Positions 36,215 to 44,568 of a stretch of DNA of 64,000 nucleotides are shown in pieces. Position 1 is the stretch's first letter; the number at the start of each line of letters is the position of its first letter. The notes under the pieces were generated by a model. The model was not told where the DNA came from and did no database searches. It saw only the letters and a list, made by a program, of their open reading frames with translations. The translations under genes and the position numbers were made by a program. This stretch comes from Nonlabens arenilitoris (GTDB lineage: Bacteria > Bacteroidota > Bacteroidia > Flavobacteriales > Flavobacteriaceae): positions 2,493,501 to 2,557,500 of the forward strand of contig NZ_MTPW01000001.1 of NCBI RefSeq assembly GCF_002954765.1, written 5' to 3'.

Positions 36215-39064
36215 ATGAGAATTTATATTACCCTACTTTTTTTTAGTCTATCTACCGTTCTTACGGCTCAAGTCGGAATTAATACTGATAATCCATTTGC
36301 AACATTAGATATAAGTACAGATACACCAGTATTACCTAGTACAGGAATACTTATTCCACGAGTGGATGATTTTGCGGCTACTAATCCAGACATAAACCAG
36401 CAATCTTTACTTGTATATCTTACTACGGCAGTAAGTCGTAACATTACTGGTACAGGATTAGAAAATTATGAACCTGGTTTTTATTACTGGGATAATGCAT
36501 CAACAAATTGGATATCTTTTACAGCAGGTGGATCAGGTTGGAATATAGAAGGTAATGATAACATTGACGATACCCAGCATTTTATGGGAACCACCACAGC
36601 ACAAGATGTAGTATTTAAAGTTAATGATATTCAAAGATTTAGAATGACTGAATCTGGTCAATTAGAAGTATTTGCTGATGCAAGATCCATTTTCATAGGT
36701 GAGGATGCTGGTGATAGTTATGTGCCTACTGATGGTAGTGGAAGGAAAGGCGAACAAAATGTTTTTATAGGATATCAATCTGGAACGCTCAATACTATAG
36801 GTCGTGATAATATGGCGGTAGGTACCTTGAGTTTATCTAAAAATGTAGACGGTAATTTTAATACAGCGATAGGTGATGAGGCACTCCAAAACTCAGTATC
36901 GTCCTCAAATAATACAGCTATAGGTAATGACGCTATGCGTTATGCAACTAATAGTGCTGATAATACTGCTATAGGAGTTGGATCTCTTGCAAATGCACGC
37001 AGTTCAAATCATGTAGCCGTTGGATATCAGGCTGGTCTATCAGTAAGCAATGGCGGCGGTAATACGATAATTGGTGCAAATGCAGATGTAACTGCTGGGA
37101 ATTTATCTAATTCTGTTGCTTTAGGTAATCAATCCCAGATAGGTAATAATACAGCCACTGCTATAGGATATAGATCTACGGCTGCTGGACAAAATTCCAT
37201 TGCATTAGGACAGTCTAGTTCTGTTACGGCTCAAAATGCTATAGTTATAGGTAGCCTGAGTACTTCAAATGGTTCTAACTCTATCGCCATAGGAGAATCT
37301 GCTAGTGCTAGTAATAATGATGCCATTGCTATGGGAAGTGATGCTACCGTTAATGGTATTAACACCATCGCTATAGGTCATAACGCTAGTGCTGCAAACT
37401 CTAGTTCAATAGCAATTGGTTCATCAACAGCTGCACAACAACAATATGCTATATCTATAGGAACAAATGCTACTACAGCATCTACTCGTGCTATTGCGGT
37501 CGGATTCAACTCTGATGCTACAGGTGATAATGCAGCATCATTAGGTTATCTTGCTACATCTACAGGTACGAATGCACTAGCATTAGGTACCATTTCAAAA
37601 GCAACAGGATCTGATGTTATAGCAATAGGTAATAATGCCACTAATACTTCAAGTAATTCTGTAGCCATAGGAAGTAGCGTTAATAATACTGGTGGTAATA
37701 GTGTTACGATAGGTGATACAGCCATCAACACAGCCGCAAACTCTGTTGTAATCGGATCTAATACAAATGCGACAGGACAAAACTCTGTAAATGTAGGTAG
37801 AAATGCAGATACAGCTGGATCTAACGCCATTGCTGTAGGAGCAAATACAGATGCGATACTTACTGCTATAGCTATAGGTAGTGACGCACAAGCTTTAGGA
37901 GAAAGTTCAACCGTTATAGGTGATGATGCAAAATCCAATAATCTTAATGCTGTTTCAATAGGAAATGAGTCAGATGCAAATGGTAATCAATCCATATCAT
38001 TAGGTCATAGATCAAGTACTACTGCTACTAACAGTATTGCAATAGGTAACTCGTCATCTGGAGAAAATATATCTGCAGTAGCTATAGGTACTATGGCACG
38101 GGCTTCAAAACAAAATTCTATAGCGATAGGAGAAGATACAGATGCCTTAGGTGAAAACGCACTTGCTATAGGTACAGATGCAAATGCAAATGGTGCTCGA
38201 TCTATCGCAATAGGTCAGGATGCCCTAGGCTCACAAGATAGTGCAACATCTTTAGGATTTAATTCTGGCGCAAGCGGTGCGTTAAGTACAGCAATAGGAG
38301 CAGAGGCAAAAGCAAGCGCTAATAATTCATCTAGTTTAGGTAATAAAGCAAATGCATCTGGAACAGAGTCATTAGCACTTGGTTTTGAAGCAAAAGCATC
38401 ACAAAGTACGGCAATAGCTATAGGTAAAAAGTCAACCTCAAGTGGTGAAGACGCAATTACCATAGGGAACTCTGCATCAGTCGTAGGTACTCGCAATATT
38501 GCCATAGGATCTCAATCTAGAGCTAGCAATAGTACGGCTTCTAACTCAGTTGCAATAGGTACTGGAGCTGTAGTAAAACATAACAGATCTATTGCATTAG
38601 GTGATGGAGCAACTACTACTAAAGATAATCAACTGATATTAGGTAATATTTCTGAAATAGATGCAGGACCAGCAAACTTTAGAACTACCGGTGCAGTTAC
38701 TGCAAATAACTTTGTCTCATCCACTGGTCCTACTGGTTATGCAGATTATGTATTTGATGTGTATTATGAGGGAAGATCAGATTTAAGTAAAACTTATCAA
38801 TTCCCTACTTTAGAAGAGGCAGAGGCATTCGTTAAAACCAATGGTCATTTAATAGGTGTGAAATCTATTGAAGATATACAGGCCCAAGGCATGACGGTAA
38901 ATGTTACTGAAACGGCGCTTAAAAACTTAGAAAAACTAGAAGAACAATTTCTTTATATCACTGAACTTCATTCAAAATTAAAGGCACAAGAATTAAGGAT
39001 TCAAAAACTAGAACAATCTTTAAAACGTCTTGATGCGATTGAAGCAAAATTGAATAGACTATAG
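36215..39064 (+). CDS. YadA-head-repeat surface adhesin
   Basis: 949 residues: signal peptide (STVLTAQ), leader module QVGINTDNPFATLDIS, then loosely spaced repeats (FNTAIGDEALQ, NNTAIGNDAMRY), about 36 tight 14-residue YadA-type head repeats (see 37154-38646), and a C-terminal part GYADYVFDVYYEG ... TLEEAEAFVKTNGHLIGVKSIEDI followed by an ELHSKLKAQELRIQKLEQSL coiled coil. That C-terminus resembles the S74-chaperone-derived stalk ends seen on Bacteroidota fibre proteins. No YadA membrane anchor is present. Probably a trimeric fibre (inference). Confidence 0.85.
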   Translation: MRIYITLLFFSLSTVLTAQVGINTDNPFATLDISTDTPVLPSTGILIPRVDDFAATNPDINQQSLLVYLTTAVSRNITGTGLENYEPGFYYWDNASTNWISFTAGGSGWNIEGNDNIDDTQHFMGTTTAQDVVFKVNDIQRFRMTESGQLEVFADARSIFIGEDAGDSYVPTDGSGRKGEQNVFIGYQSGTLNTIGRDNMAVGTLSLSKNVDGNFNTAIGDEALQNSVSSSNNTAIGNDAMRYATNSADNTAIGVGSLANARSSNHVAVGYQAGLSVSNGGGNTIIGANADVTAGNLSNSVALGNQSQIGNNTATAIGYRSTAAGQNSIALGQSSSVTAQNAIVIGSLSTSNGSNSIAIGESASASNNDAIAMGSDATVNGINTIAIGHNASAANSSSIAIGSSTAAQQQYAISIGTNATTASTRAIAVGFNSDATGDNAASLGYLATSTGTNALALGTISKATGSDVIAIGNNATNTSSNSVAIGSSVNNTGGNSVTIGDTAINTAANSVVIGSNTNATGQNSVNVGRNADTAGSNAIAVGANTDAILTAIAIGSDAQALGESSTVIGDDAKSNNLNAVSIGNESDANGNQSISLGHRSSTTATNSIAIGNSSSGENISAVAIGTMARASKQNSIAIGEDTDALGENALAIGTDANANGARSIAIGQDALGSQDSATSLGFNSGASGALSTAIGAEAKASANNSSSLGNKANASGTESLALGFEAKASQSTAIAIGKKSTSSGEDAITIGNSASVVGTRNIAIGSQSRASNSTASNSVAIGTGAVVKHNRSIALGDGATTTKDNQLILGNISEIDAGPANFRTTGAVTANNFVSSTGPTGYADYVFDVYYEGRSDLSKTYQFPTLEEAEAFVKTNGHLIGVKSIEDIQAQGMTVNVTETALKNLEKLEEQFLYITELHSKLKAQELRIQKLEQSLKRLDAIEAKLNRL
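37154..38646 (+). repeat. About 36 in-frame YadA-head coding repeats (42-bp period)
   Basis: Each unit encodes a 14-residue pattern xIAIGxxAxAxGxN (SIALG, AIAVG, SVVIG, ALALG variants). Nearly all units are exactly 14 residues; one is 13 (AIAVGANTDAILT) and one late unit is 17 (NIAIG ... STASN). DNA copies are diverged, so the array is old or under codon-level drift rather than recently expanded. Confidence 0.85.
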
Positions 39065-39085
39065 AATCAAGTAATAATTGATAAT

Positions 39086-39103
39086 ACGCTTTCGCGAAAG
39101 CGT
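39086..39103. repeat. Palindromic repeat, copy 11 (intergenic)
   Basis: ACGCTTTCGCGAAAGCGT, perfect over 18 bp, 21 bp past the adhesin stop, directly ahead of a separate terminator hairpin. Confidence 0.95.
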
Positions 39104-39110
39104 TATTTAA

Positions 39111-39142
39111 AAAAGCTCATCAACAACGATGGGCTTTTTTTT
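39111..39142 (+). terminator. Rho-independent terminator of the adhesin gene
   Basis: AAAAGCTCATC / GATGGGCTTTT stem with one wobble pair, then T8. Confidence 0.85.
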
Positions 39143-39195
39143 ATGTGTTTACTTAACTATTGAACGATACTTAAGTTTAATAAAAAACAAATTAT

Positions 39196-39512
39196 ATGAA
39201 TGCACTTAAATCAATAGCTATATCAATAGGGATCATGACATTAGTTAGTTGTGCTCTACAAGTACGGTAGATAAAGCAACCTCTAGGAATGGTGAAAGAC
39301 CTGACCCAGCGACTATTATCCAACAAATGGATACTAATGAAGACGGAAAATTGTCTAAAGATGAGGTTCAAGGACCACTTAAAAATGACTTTGATAAGTT
39401 AGATACTGATAGTGATGGATTTCTATCATTAGAAGAGCTTAAAAACGCTCCTGTGCCAGAGAGACCGGCAAGAGGATCTGGTCAAGGAGGAAGACTTAAT
39501 GGTGGACGCTAA
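39196..39512 (+). pseudogene. EF-hand lipoprotein interrupted by a 2-bp frameshift
   Basis: ATG 39196 opens a lipoprotein signal (KSIAISIGIMTLVSC) but meets a stop at 39268-39270. A second frame from about 39249 continues as CSTSTVDKATSRNGERPDPA with two EF-hand loops (DTNEDGKLSKDE, DTDSDGFLSLEE) and a Gly/Arg-rich tail to 39512. Removing two bases at AGTTGTGCTCT (a TG duplication near 39249-39252) restores a single frame reading LVSCSTSTVD. So this is one small calcium-binding lipoprotein, frameshifted by mutation, assembly error or slippage. The frame after the shift is otherwise intact. Confidence 0.8.
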
Positions 39513-39524
39513 TCATAAGCCGTT

Positions 39525-39572
39525 AAAATAGAATAACGCCTTAAATTAAATTTTAAGGCGTTATTCTATTTT
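39525..39572. terminator. Bidirectional terminator
   Basis: A 21-bp perfect stem (arms 39525-39545 and 39552-39572, 6-nt loop), between the EF-hand gene and terC, which converge. Confidence 0.92.
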
Positions 39573-39615
39573 AAAATAAGAGTAGTCTATGTCTAATTAA
39601 TCTTTTCATCTTCTT

Positions 39616-40428
39616 CTAATAGATCTGTTGTCTTCTTAGTTTTAATTTTTTACTACGCAGTTTAAAGTTTAAGAATTCTATAAACATAGAAAAGAAAATG
39701 GCAAAGTATAAATATCCTTTAGGGATTGTACCGGTACTTTGATTAAAGATGACTAGGTCTGCCATGTGCGCACCTTCTGCAATGAGCATAAATCCTATTA
39801 ATAATAAAAATGCAAGACCTAATACTTGTACAGATGGATGCTTATTGACAAATTTTCCTACTGGATGCACAAATAATAGCATAATGATTACAGAGATTAC
39901 TATCGCGATAATCATTAATAATAAAGCACCATCTGGATCATCACTTAATCCATTAGTCATTCCTATAGCCGTTAATATACTATCAAAAGAGAACACTATA
40001 TTAATCATGGTGATTTCCATTATCACTTTAGATAATGCCGATGTACGCTTACGTTTCACCTCACGTTGATCATGACCTATATCTTCTACCTTTTCATAAA
40101 TCTCTTGAGTCGATTTATACAATAGAAAAATTCCACCGGCGATAAGAATTAAAGATTGTCCAGATATAGATCCATGTGCCCAACCCCAATTAAAAATAAA
40201 CCATGGAGCCTGTAAAGATATCAAGACACTAATACCGAAGAGTAGTGCGATACGTAATATCATGGCTAGTGCAAGACCTATGTTAGTAGCTTTCTTTCTT
40301 TGATCAGCAGGTAATTTATCTGCTGCTAGTGATATAAATAAGATATTATCTATTCCTAAAACAATTTCTAAAAATATAAGAGTGACTAATGCAATCCAAG
40401 CATCTGCACTTGAGAAAATTTCAAACGT
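39616..40428 (-). CDS. TerC-family membrane protein with a non-standard start
   Basis: About 270 residues, 7 or so helices. The first ATG in frame (40263) lies in the middle of the conserved fold: upstream the frame stays open and encodes FEIFSSADAWIALVTLIFLEI and VLGIDNILFISLAADKLP, the canonical TerC N-terminus. A stop (TAA, 40432-40434) precedes it, and no ATG, GTG or TTG lies between. Family proteins begin MFEIF; here that methionine codon is ACG (40428-40426), with ATT just before (40431). TerC proteins are linked to metal ion homeostasis and tellurite resistance. It begins 10 bp after the upstream lipoprotein stop, so coupling may help initiation. Confidence 0.85.
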   Translation of the reverse strand, partial: TFEIFSSADAWIALVTLIFLEIVLGIDNILFISLAADKLPADQRKKATNIGLALAMILRIALLFGISVLISLQAPWFIFNWGWAHGSISGQSLILIAGGIFLLYKSTQEIYEKVEDIGHDQREVKRKRTSALSKVIMEITMINIVFSFDSILTAIGMTNGLSDDPDGALLLMIIAIVISVIIMLLFVHPVGKFVNKHPSVQVLGLAFLLLIGFMLIAEGAHMADLVIFNQSTGTIPKGYLYFAIFFSMFIEFLNFKLRSKKLKLRRQQIY

Positions 40429-40438
40429 AATTTATAAT

Positions 40439-40807
40439 TTATTGTTTTATGGCTGTACCTTGATAAGTTTGCTCTCGACCTGATTGTTTAAATTCAAAGC
40501 TATAAGAATCTTCAGTTGTATTTAATATTCTAAAAAGATAAGCTCTACTATCTGCATTTGTTTTTGGATTGATAGGAATAATTCTCCACTCGCAATCATT
40601 GATCCATTCAACTCGAGAACTATCTACAACACCTTCATAGGTTTCTATTTGATATTCTTCAGTTCTAGTAAAAGTTGTTTTTAACAATTTCCCTCCACTT
40701 TCTTGCTCCCATATAAAGGTACCTGTTTTAAAATTTGAACAGTTTCTTTCTACTTGATAGCATGAACTAGTAATTAAAACTAGCACCAGAATTCCTATTA
40801 TACGCAT
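40439..40807 (-). CDS. Small lipoprotein of unknown function
   Basis: 122 residues; lipobox ITSSCYQVERNC. Body FKTGTFIWEQESGGKLLKTTFTRTEEYQIE, then RVEWINDCEWRIIP. I recognise it as a widespread flavobacterial lipoprotein sometimes mislabelled topoisomerase; nothing in it supports that. Directly upstream of terC, same strand. Confidence 0.7.
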   Translation of the reverse strand: MRIIGILVLVLITSSCYQVERNCSNFKTGTFIWEQESGGKLLKTTFTRTEEYQIETYEGVVDSSRVEWINDCEWRIIPINPKTNADSRAYLFRILNTTEDSYSFEFKQSGREQTYQGTAIKQ

Positions 40808-40842
40808 GACTTATTTTTAAACAAATTTAAACAATAGCCGTT

Positions 40843-41301
40843 CTATTCTGGGAAGTAATCCTTAAAACTTCCATCTGAATATAGGATGATTATTTTTGAT
40901 ATATTTTTCCCTTTTTCAGTTTTTACTATTTGTTCTTGGACTTCAGGTTTTGGAGTTGAAAATAAATCGGGTAATGGTGTAATAGGTGAATTAACTTCGG
41001 CTGTTGTATCTATTTTTTCTTCTTTTTTATAAGTAGGAGCCACTGGCGTAGGTGCTATGATTTCAGTAGTTTCCTTTTTAGGGTAAGAGCCTTTTCCATT
41101 TAATAACCAGTATAAATCGACCTCAGGAAACTGGTCTACAATATTCATGACTAGATCTAAACTAGGTTTGTTACGACCAGATAAAATATGAGAAATAGAA
41201 CTGCGGCCTACGTTGATAGCTTCAGCAAACGATGACGCATTTAAATCATTTTTTTCCATGATTTTATGGATTCTCTTAGTAAAATCAGCTGAATTAATCA
41301 T
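40843..41301 (-). CDS. XRE-family transcriptional regulator
   Basis: 152 residues. N-terminal HTH (about 5-60): SFAEAINVGRSSISHILSGRNKPSLDLVMNI with a clear helix-turn-helix; residues 65-115 are a Pro/Thr/Glu-rich linker; the C-terminus KIIILYSDGSFKDYFPE is a short conserved tail in flavobacterial XRE proteins. A GTTTACA-type operator lies 2 bp before its start codon, indicating autoregulation. Confidence 0.9.
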   Translation of the reverse strand: MINSADFTKRIHKIMEKNDLNASSFAEAINVGRSSISHILSGRNKPSLDLVMNIVDQFPEVDLYWLLNGKGSYPKKETTEIIAPTPVAPTYKKEEKIDTTAEVNSPITPLPDLFSTPKPEVQEQIVKTEKGKNISKIIILYSDGSFKDYFPE

Positions 41302-41302
41302 G

Positions 41303-41318
41303 TGTTACATTTGTAAAC
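41303..41318. promoter_or_regulatory. Operator site 1
   Basis: TGTTACA-TT-TGTAAAC; right half perfect, left half two mismatches. Adjacent to the XRE start codon. Confidence 0.6.
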
Positions 41319-41338
41319 AAAAACTTTTGTGTTTTAGT

Positions 41339-41354
41339 GTTTACAAAACTAAAC
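41339..41354. promoter_or_regulatory. Operator site 2
   Basis: GTTTACA-AA-ACTAAAC; left half perfect, same 16-bp frame. Confidence 0.55.
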
Positions 41355-41528
41355 AAAATGATAATGATATACAATATTAGTATATAAATATAATAAAATA
41401 CATCAACTATTAGATTACATAACATATAATAAAATACTGAATTTCAACATTTTATATATTACGAAAGGTGTCGTCCTACTCACGGTCCCTATTTATATAG
41501 TAATGATATATAGAATCAATACTAGTTT

Positions 41529-41544
41529 GATTACACTTGTAAAC
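41529..41544. promoter_or_regulatory. Operator site 3
   Basis: GATTACA-CT-TGTAAAC; right half perfect, one mismatch in the left half. Confidence 0.6.
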
Positions 41545-41562
41545 ATCGTGTAAAGATTTTTT

Positions 41563-41578
41563 GTTTACAATTGTAAAT
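41563..41578. promoter_or_regulatory. Operator site 4
   Basis: GTTTACA-AT-TGTAAAT; one mismatch from the perfect palindrome. Confidence 0.68.
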
Positions 41579-41586
41579 AACTAAGT

Positions 41587-41602
41587 GTTTACATATGTAA
41601 AC
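41587..41602. promoter_or_regulatory. Operator site 5 (perfect)
   Basis: GTTTACATATGTAAAC, a perfect 16-bp palindrome, 69 bp upstream of the M14 peptidase. A further half-like site (AGTTACA) begins 24 bp on at 41611, the same 24-bp step as from site 4 to site 5. Confidence 0.72.
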
Positions 41603-41670
41603 TATGGATAAGTTACATTTGTGTCTCTGTTCAAAACTGTTTTTTAAACTACTTATTTAACTTATCTATT

Positions 41671-42765
41671 ATGGCTCCTATCCTTGAGAATCGTTACTTT
41701 ATATATGAAGATTATATTAGTGCTTTAAAGTCTGTTTTAAACAGTCATAAAGGCACAAGCTCTAGTATGGATGAGCTGGGTTATTCTGTTTTAGGAAATC
41801 CAATTTATAAGTTACAATTAGGAAATGGATCTACTAAAATTTTAATGTGGTCACAAATGCATGGTAATGAGTCTACCACTACACGATCTCTATTTATGTT
41901 TATTGAATGGTTTCTTGACTCTAAATATGTAAATGAATTTAAATTATATATTATTCCTATATTAAATCCTGATGGATTAAAGAAGTGGACGCGTGAAAAC
42001 GCAAATTCTGTGGATCTAAATAGGGATGCGCAAGATCTTTCACAACCAGAAAGTGTCCTGCTAAAAACAGCATTCAATTCATTTCAACCCGACTTATGTT
42101 TTAACCTTCATGATCAAAGAACTATTTATGGAACTCCAGACGGACAACAAGGAATTCATTGTTCCTTTTTATCACCAGCTGCAAATGAAGATCGCGATAT
42201 AACTCCAGCACGTTTAAGAGCCATGCATATAATTAATCACATGACTCATGCGATTGGTAATGATTCTTTAGGTGTAATAGGTCGTTATGGTGATGCATTT
42301 AATGCAAACTGTGTGGGCGATACTTTTCAGTCGCTAGGTATACCTACTATATTATTTGAAGCAGGTCAGGCAGATGGTGATTATTATCGTTCAGAAACCG
42401 TAAGGTCTATTTTAAAATCATTACAATGTGCAATTGAGGTAATAGCATTAAATACTGATTTTGATTCCAAGGATGTTGTAGAAGAATATCATCAGATTAC
42501 TTCTATTGAAACTAATTTTTGTGATATTCTTATTAAAAATGTTCCTTCGGCCGGTCGCACGGTAGATTTATCAATTATGTATCGTGAGATTTTAGAAAAT
42601 GATACGCTCTATTTTGTCCCTTTTTTAACTGGTATTAATGATCATAGCGTTATGAATGCCCATCGTGTTATAGATATGAGTCTAGTAGACTCAAATGTTG
42701 ATTTTGAGATATCTCAAGGGCAAAAAATTGTTAGTAATAGTTTAGATATTCAAATTTTCTATTAA
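41671..42765 (+). CDS. M14-family zinc carboxypeptidase-like protein
   Basis: 364 residues, no signal peptide. Zinc site H64 and E67 (SQMHGNEST) with a later histidine (LCFNLHDQRTIYG); substrate-binding region IIPILNPDGLKKW and ENANSVDLNRDAQDL; catalytic glutamate in ILFEAGQADGDYYRSE. It resembles cytosolic M14 members. It probably trims peptides or modified amino acids. Divergent from the XRE gene and preceded by operator sites 3-5, so probably under its control. Confidence 0.9.
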   Translation: MAPILENRYFIYEDYISALKSVLNSHKGTSSSMDELGYSVLGNPIYKLQLGNGSTKILMWSQMHGNESTTTRSLFMFIEWFLDSKYVNEFKLYIIPILNPDGLKKWTRENANSVDLNRDAQDLSQPESVLLKTAFNSFQPDLCFNLHDQRTIYGTPDGQQGIHCSFLSPAANEDRDITPARLRAMHIINHMTHAIGNDSLGVIGRYGDAFNANCVGDTFQSLGIPTILFEAGQADGDYYRSETVRSILKSLQCAIEVIALNTDFDSKDVVEEYHQITSIETNFCDILIKNVPSAGRTVDLSIMYREILENDTLYFVPFLTGINDHSVMNAHRVIDMSLVDSNVDFEISQGQKIVSNSLDIQIFY

Positions 42766-42845
42766 TAATATTATAAAACTCAACTTTTCTTCGGGTTTAT
42801 CTTAGTTTTTTGTGTTTTTTTGTAAATAATTGATAAAATATAGAA

Positions 42846-43319
42846 ATGGCAAGGATTGACGATATAGATAAGCAAATACTTGATGTGTTAATTGAGAACA
42901 CTAGAACACCTTTTACTGACATTGCAAAACGACTTAACATATCTGCAGGTACAGTTCACGTGCGCGTGAAAAAAATGGAAGAAAGCGGCATCATCAAAGG
43001 ATCTTCATTAACTGTTGATTATGAACAGTTAGGTTATACTTTTATAGCTTATATAGGCGTTTTTTTAGAAAAAACGTCACAAACACAATTCGTGATAAGT
43101 CGTATTAAAGAGATTCCATTTGTTACTGTAGCACATATCACTACAGGTAAATTCAATATTTTTTGCAAAATTAGAGCTCAAGATACTACTCATGCAAAGA
43201 AAATCATTTTTATGCTAGATGATATAGATGGTGTAAGTCGCACAGAAACTATGATTTCTCTAGAAGAAAGTATAAATGATAAGAAACGTTTATTACATAA
43301 GGTATTTCAAGATTTATAA
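42846..43319 (+). CDS. Lrp/AsnC-family transcriptional regulator
   Basis: 157 residues. N-terminal HTH: IDDIDKQILDVLIENTRTPF and ISAGTVHVRVKKMEESGIIKG; C-terminal RAM effector domain from VDYEQLGYTFIAYIGV. It probably responds to an amino acid. 3 bp before the DinB-family gene, so cotranscribed. Confidence 0.94.
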   Translation: MARIDDIDKQILDVLIENTRTPFTDIAKRLNISAGTVHVRVKKMEESGIIKGSSLTVDYEQLGYTFIAYIGVFLEKTSQTQFVISRIKEIPFVTVAHITTGKFNIFCKIRAQDTTHAKKIIFMLDDIDGVSRTETMISLEESINDKKRLLHKVFQDL

Positions 43320-43322
43320 ATA

Positions 43323-43841
43323 ATGACTCGTAAAGAACTTCAATCAGGCGAGTATAACAGTTATTATGATCACTATTTAAATTTAGTACCTGAGTCTGCA
43401 TCGATCGATACCATATTGCAATCTAGTTTAGAGGATACGATACGTTTTATCAACAAAATTGATAAACCATTTGATACTACTTATGCGACTGGTAAATGGA
43501 GTATAGGTGAGGTCTTAATGCATAATATCGATACTGAGCGTGTTTTTGCTTATCGAGCACTGCGATTTATGAGAGGTGATCAAACGCCTTTACCTGGATT
43601 TGATCAAGATGTGTTTGCTCAAGACTATAGTAATTACGCTTTCGCGAAAGCGGACTTAATAAATTCCTTTAAGGCCACTAGAAATGCGACTATCGATCTA
43701 TTTAAATCGATTACTGCAAAACAGTTAATATCAAGAGGTGTAGCGAGCGAAAGCCCTATGAGTGTAAGAGTTATACCATTTTTAATCGCTGGTCATAACA
43801 AACACCACGAAAATGTTATTAGAGAGCGTTATTTAAGTTAA
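43323..43841 (+). CDS. DinB-family metal-binding protein
   Basis: 172 residues, four-helix DinB/YfiT fold. Likely ligands: the histidine of GKWSIGEVLMHNIDTERVFAYR, and the pair in IAGHNKHHENVI. Such proteins are often thiol-dependent transferases; substrate unknown. In-frame palindromic repeat at 43637 encodes AFAKA in NYAFAKADLIN, within an inter-helix region. Confidence 0.9.
   Translation: MTRKELQSGEYNSYYDHYLNLVPESASIDTILQSSLEDTIRFINKIDKPFDTTYATGKWSIGEVLMHNIDTERVFAYRALRFMRGDQTPLPGFDQDVFAQDYSNYAFAKADLINSFKATRNATIDLFKSITAKQLISRGVASESPMSVRVIPFLIAGHNKHHENVIRERYLS
43637..43652. repeat. Palindromic repeat, copy 12 (in CDS, frame AFAKA)
   Basis: Perfect CGCTTTCGCGAAAGCG inside the DinB-family gene. 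Confidence 0.95.
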
Positions 43842-43863
43842 ATTTAGATAATACTGCTAATTT

Positions 43864-43898
43864 TAAGAGCCTGCTAAGTAAATCTTAGCAGGCTCTTA
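43864..43898. terminator. Hairpin after the Lrp-DinB operon
   Basis: A perfect 15-bp stem TAAGAGCCTGCTAAG / CTTAGCAGGCTCTTA with 5-nt loop, 22 bp past the stop. No long T run, so terminator strength is uncertain. Confidence 0.7.
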
Positions 43899-43956
43899 TC
43901 ATATATACTATCTATACTATTGCACATTTGTATCAAATCAATAAATAATTTATACC

Positions 43957-44505
43957 ATGAAAAAGAAAGTAGCAATATTAGCCACAAACGGATTTGAAGA
44001 AATTGAATTAACTAGCCCTAAGAAAGCTTTAGAGGATGCAGGAGCGACTGTGCATATTATAAGCCCATCAGGTGAATCTATAAGAGCATGGAACGACGGT
44101 AACTGGTCTGACACCTATAAGGTGGATTATGCGGTGTCTGAAGTGTCTGCTACTGATTATAATTCATTAATGTTACCTGGTGGTGTTTTAAATCCAGATC
44201 AGTTGAGACAAGATGAAAAATCCATCGAATTCATTAGAGAGTTTTTTAAGCAACAAAAACCAGTAAGTGCAATTTGCCACGGTATTCAACCGCTTATTGA
44301 TGCAGGTGTATTGAATGGACGTAAGCTGACATCATATCCATCATTACAAAAAGATGTAGAAAATGCAGGAGGAAACTGGGTAGATCAAGAAGTAGTAGTA
44401 GATGAAGGTTTTACAACTAGTAGGACTCCAGATGATTTAGAAGCTTTTAATGATAAACTAGTTGAAGAAGTAAAAGAAGGTAAGCATGAAGAACAGCATG
44501 CTTAA
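43957..44505 (+). CDS. DJ-1/PfpI-family protein
   Basis: 182 residues. KKVAILATNGFEEIEL with acidic pocket glutamates E14-E15, MLPGGVLNPDQLRQD, and the reactive cysteine C107 in VSAICHGIQPLIDAG. It resembles the PfpI/YhbO group, implicated in stress protection and glyoxal detoxification. Monocistronic. Confidence 0.93.
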   Translation: MKKKVAILATNGFEEIELTSPKKALEDAGATVHIISPSGESIRAWNDGNWSDTYKVDYAVSEVSATDYNSLMLPGGVLNPDQLRQDEKSIEFIREFFKQQKPVSAICHGIQPLIDAGVLNGRKLTSYPSLQKDVENAGGNWVDQEVVVDEGFTTSRTPDDLEAFNDKLVEEVKEGKHEEQHA

Positions 44506-44522
44506 TATGAGTATTATGTAAA

Positions 44523-44553
44523 AAAAAAGGCTCGCATTATGCGAGCCTTTTTT
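44523..44553. terminator. Bidirectional terminator
   Basis: AAAAAAGGCTCGCA / TGCGAGCCTTTTTT stem with a 3-nt loop between the convergent DJ-1 and dnaN genes. Confidence 0.9.
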
Positions 44554-44568
44554 AATATAATTAGGAGC

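Larger units (their letters stand above)
41302..41670. other. Divergent regulatory region with repeated operators
   Basis: 369 bp, very AT-rich, between the XRE gene and the M14 peptidase. It holds at least five 16-bp operator-like sites (listed separately), plus an unexplained GC-richer stretch at about 41462-41495 (GTGTCGTCCTACTCACGG) that looks unlike the rest. No ORF or RNA gene recognised. Confidence 0.75.

Noticed and set aside
37546..38505. Long antisense open frames across the adhesin gene
   Set aside because: They are shadows of the 42-bp repeats and encode low-complexity Pro/Ala/Val text with no domain.
40439..40807. Topoisomerase label for the small lipoprotein
   Set aside because: No topoisomerase motif; 122 residues with a lipobox. 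The real topoisomerase IV genes are at 30730 and 32872.
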